DNA of 6,232 nucleotides from an uncultured Oscillospiraceae bacterium. Lineage in GTDB: Bacteria; Bacillota; Clostridia; Oscillospirales; Oscillospiraceae. Below, piece by piece: positions 5,895 to 6,232 of this stretch (positions are counted from its first letter, which is position 1; every line of letters starts with the position of its first letter). The DNA is taken from the NCBI GenBank assembly GCA_900751035.1, contig CAADSF010000089.1:1-6232 (forward strand), written 5' to 3'. The translations under genes were made by a program, and so were the position numbers. The notes beneath the pieces were generated by a model. It saw only the letters and a program-made list of their open reading frames with translations. It made no database searches and had not been told where the DNA came from.

Positions 5895-5922
5895 ATTATA
5901 GCAGAATCTGCGCGAATGTCAA
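5895..5922 (-). promoter_or_regulatory. Consensus sigma-A promoter of rplJL
   Basis: On the minus strand a perfect TTGACA (plus-strand 5917-5922) and a perfect TATAAT (5895-5900) are separated by 16 bases. Transcription should start near 5888, right at the 5' edge of the L10 leader, leaving a leader of about 130 bases before rplJ. The -35 begins only 10 bases after the rplA stop codon. No hairpin terminator separates rplA from this promoter, so some read-through from rplA into the leader is possible. Confidence 0.88.
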
Positions 5923-5932
5923 GAACTAATTT

Positions 5933-6232
5933 TTAGATCTTGGTGGTCGCAACACGGATGCCGGGGCCCATGGTGCTGGCGACGGTGCAGCTTCTGATAT
6001 ACTGGCCCTTTGCAGCGGCCGGCTTTGCCTTGATGACGGCGCCCATGAGAGCATTGAAGTTCTCAGCGAGCTTTTCGGGGCCGAAGGAGGCCTTGCCGAT
6101 GGGGCAGTGGATGATGTTGGTCTTGTCGAGACGGTACTCGATCTTACCGGCTTTGATCTCCTTGACGGCAGCGGTGACATTGGGAGTCACGGTGCCGGCC
6201 TTGGGGGAGGGCATGAGGCCCTTCGGGCCGAG
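5933..6232 (-). CDS. rplA: 50S ribosomal protein L1, C-terminal part (cut by window edge)
   Basis: The last 99 codons of rplA, running off the right edge; the complete protein is about 230 residues. The visible part opens with the family signature LGPKGLMPSPKAGTVT, the domain II to domain I return strand. It continues through EIKAGKIEYRLDKTNIIHCPIGKASF and ends IRSCTVASTMGPGIRVATTKI. L1 binds the L1 stalk of 23S rRNA and helps release tRNA from the E site. An internal ATG at 6214 lies in the middle of the signature and is not the start. It sits directly upstream of the rplJ promoter on the same strand, the normal L1-L10-L7/L12 order; rplK would be expected beyond the edge. Confidence 0.97.
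   Translation of the reverse strand, partial: LGPKGLMPSPKAGTVTPNVTAAVKEIKAGKIEYRLDKTNIIHCPIGKASFGPEKLAENFNALMGAVIKAKPAAAKGQYIRSCTVASTMGPGIRVATTKI

Overview
This window is chromosomal core sequence, most likely from a moderately GC-rich gut-type member of the Clostridia (Oscillospiraceae/Ruminococcaceae-like). The basis is a Firmicutes-type ThiI without a rhodanese domain, an L10 leader followed by a Rho-independent attenuator, strong GGAGG-type ribosome binding sites, compact FeoA/FeoB proteins, and near-consensus sigma-A promoters. The genus cannot be named from the sequence alone.

Layout from left to right. (1) Plus strand: thiI (tRNA 4-thiouridine synthase) overlaps a stand-alone CinA C-terminal/PncC-like NMN amidohydrolase gene. 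A bidirectional hairpin terminator follows. (2) Minus strand: a PHP-superfamily histidinol-phosphatase-like gene with its own promoter. (3) Plus strand: feoA-feoB, a ferrous iron uptake operon, diverging from the PHP gene. The two predicted promoters lie back to back, with small inverted repeats between them. (4) A second bidirectional terminator separates feoB from a convergent ribosomal protein block on the minus strand. (5) Minus strand, in transcription order from the right edge: the C-terminal part of rplA (L1), a consensus promoter, an L10-type leader with a terminator hairpin, rplJ (L10) and rplL (L7/L12).

The ribosomal block is the best understood regulatory unit here. The leader folds on paper into a three-way L10-binding element, an antiterminator and a competing terminator. 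The antiterminator borrows bases from both the L10 site and the terminator, which suggests a direct autogenous attenuation switch for L10 and L7/L12. The block ends after rplL, and rpoB is not next to it, unlike the common rplJL-rpoBC order.

I see no mobile element, CRISPR array, tRNA, rRNA or prophage signal. No gene looks broken; only rplA is cut, by the window edge. I do not see a wholly novel system. The points most worth a second look are the rplJL attenuator, the loss of rplL-rpoB linkage, the hisK/feoAB divergent control region and the variant FeoB gate motifs.
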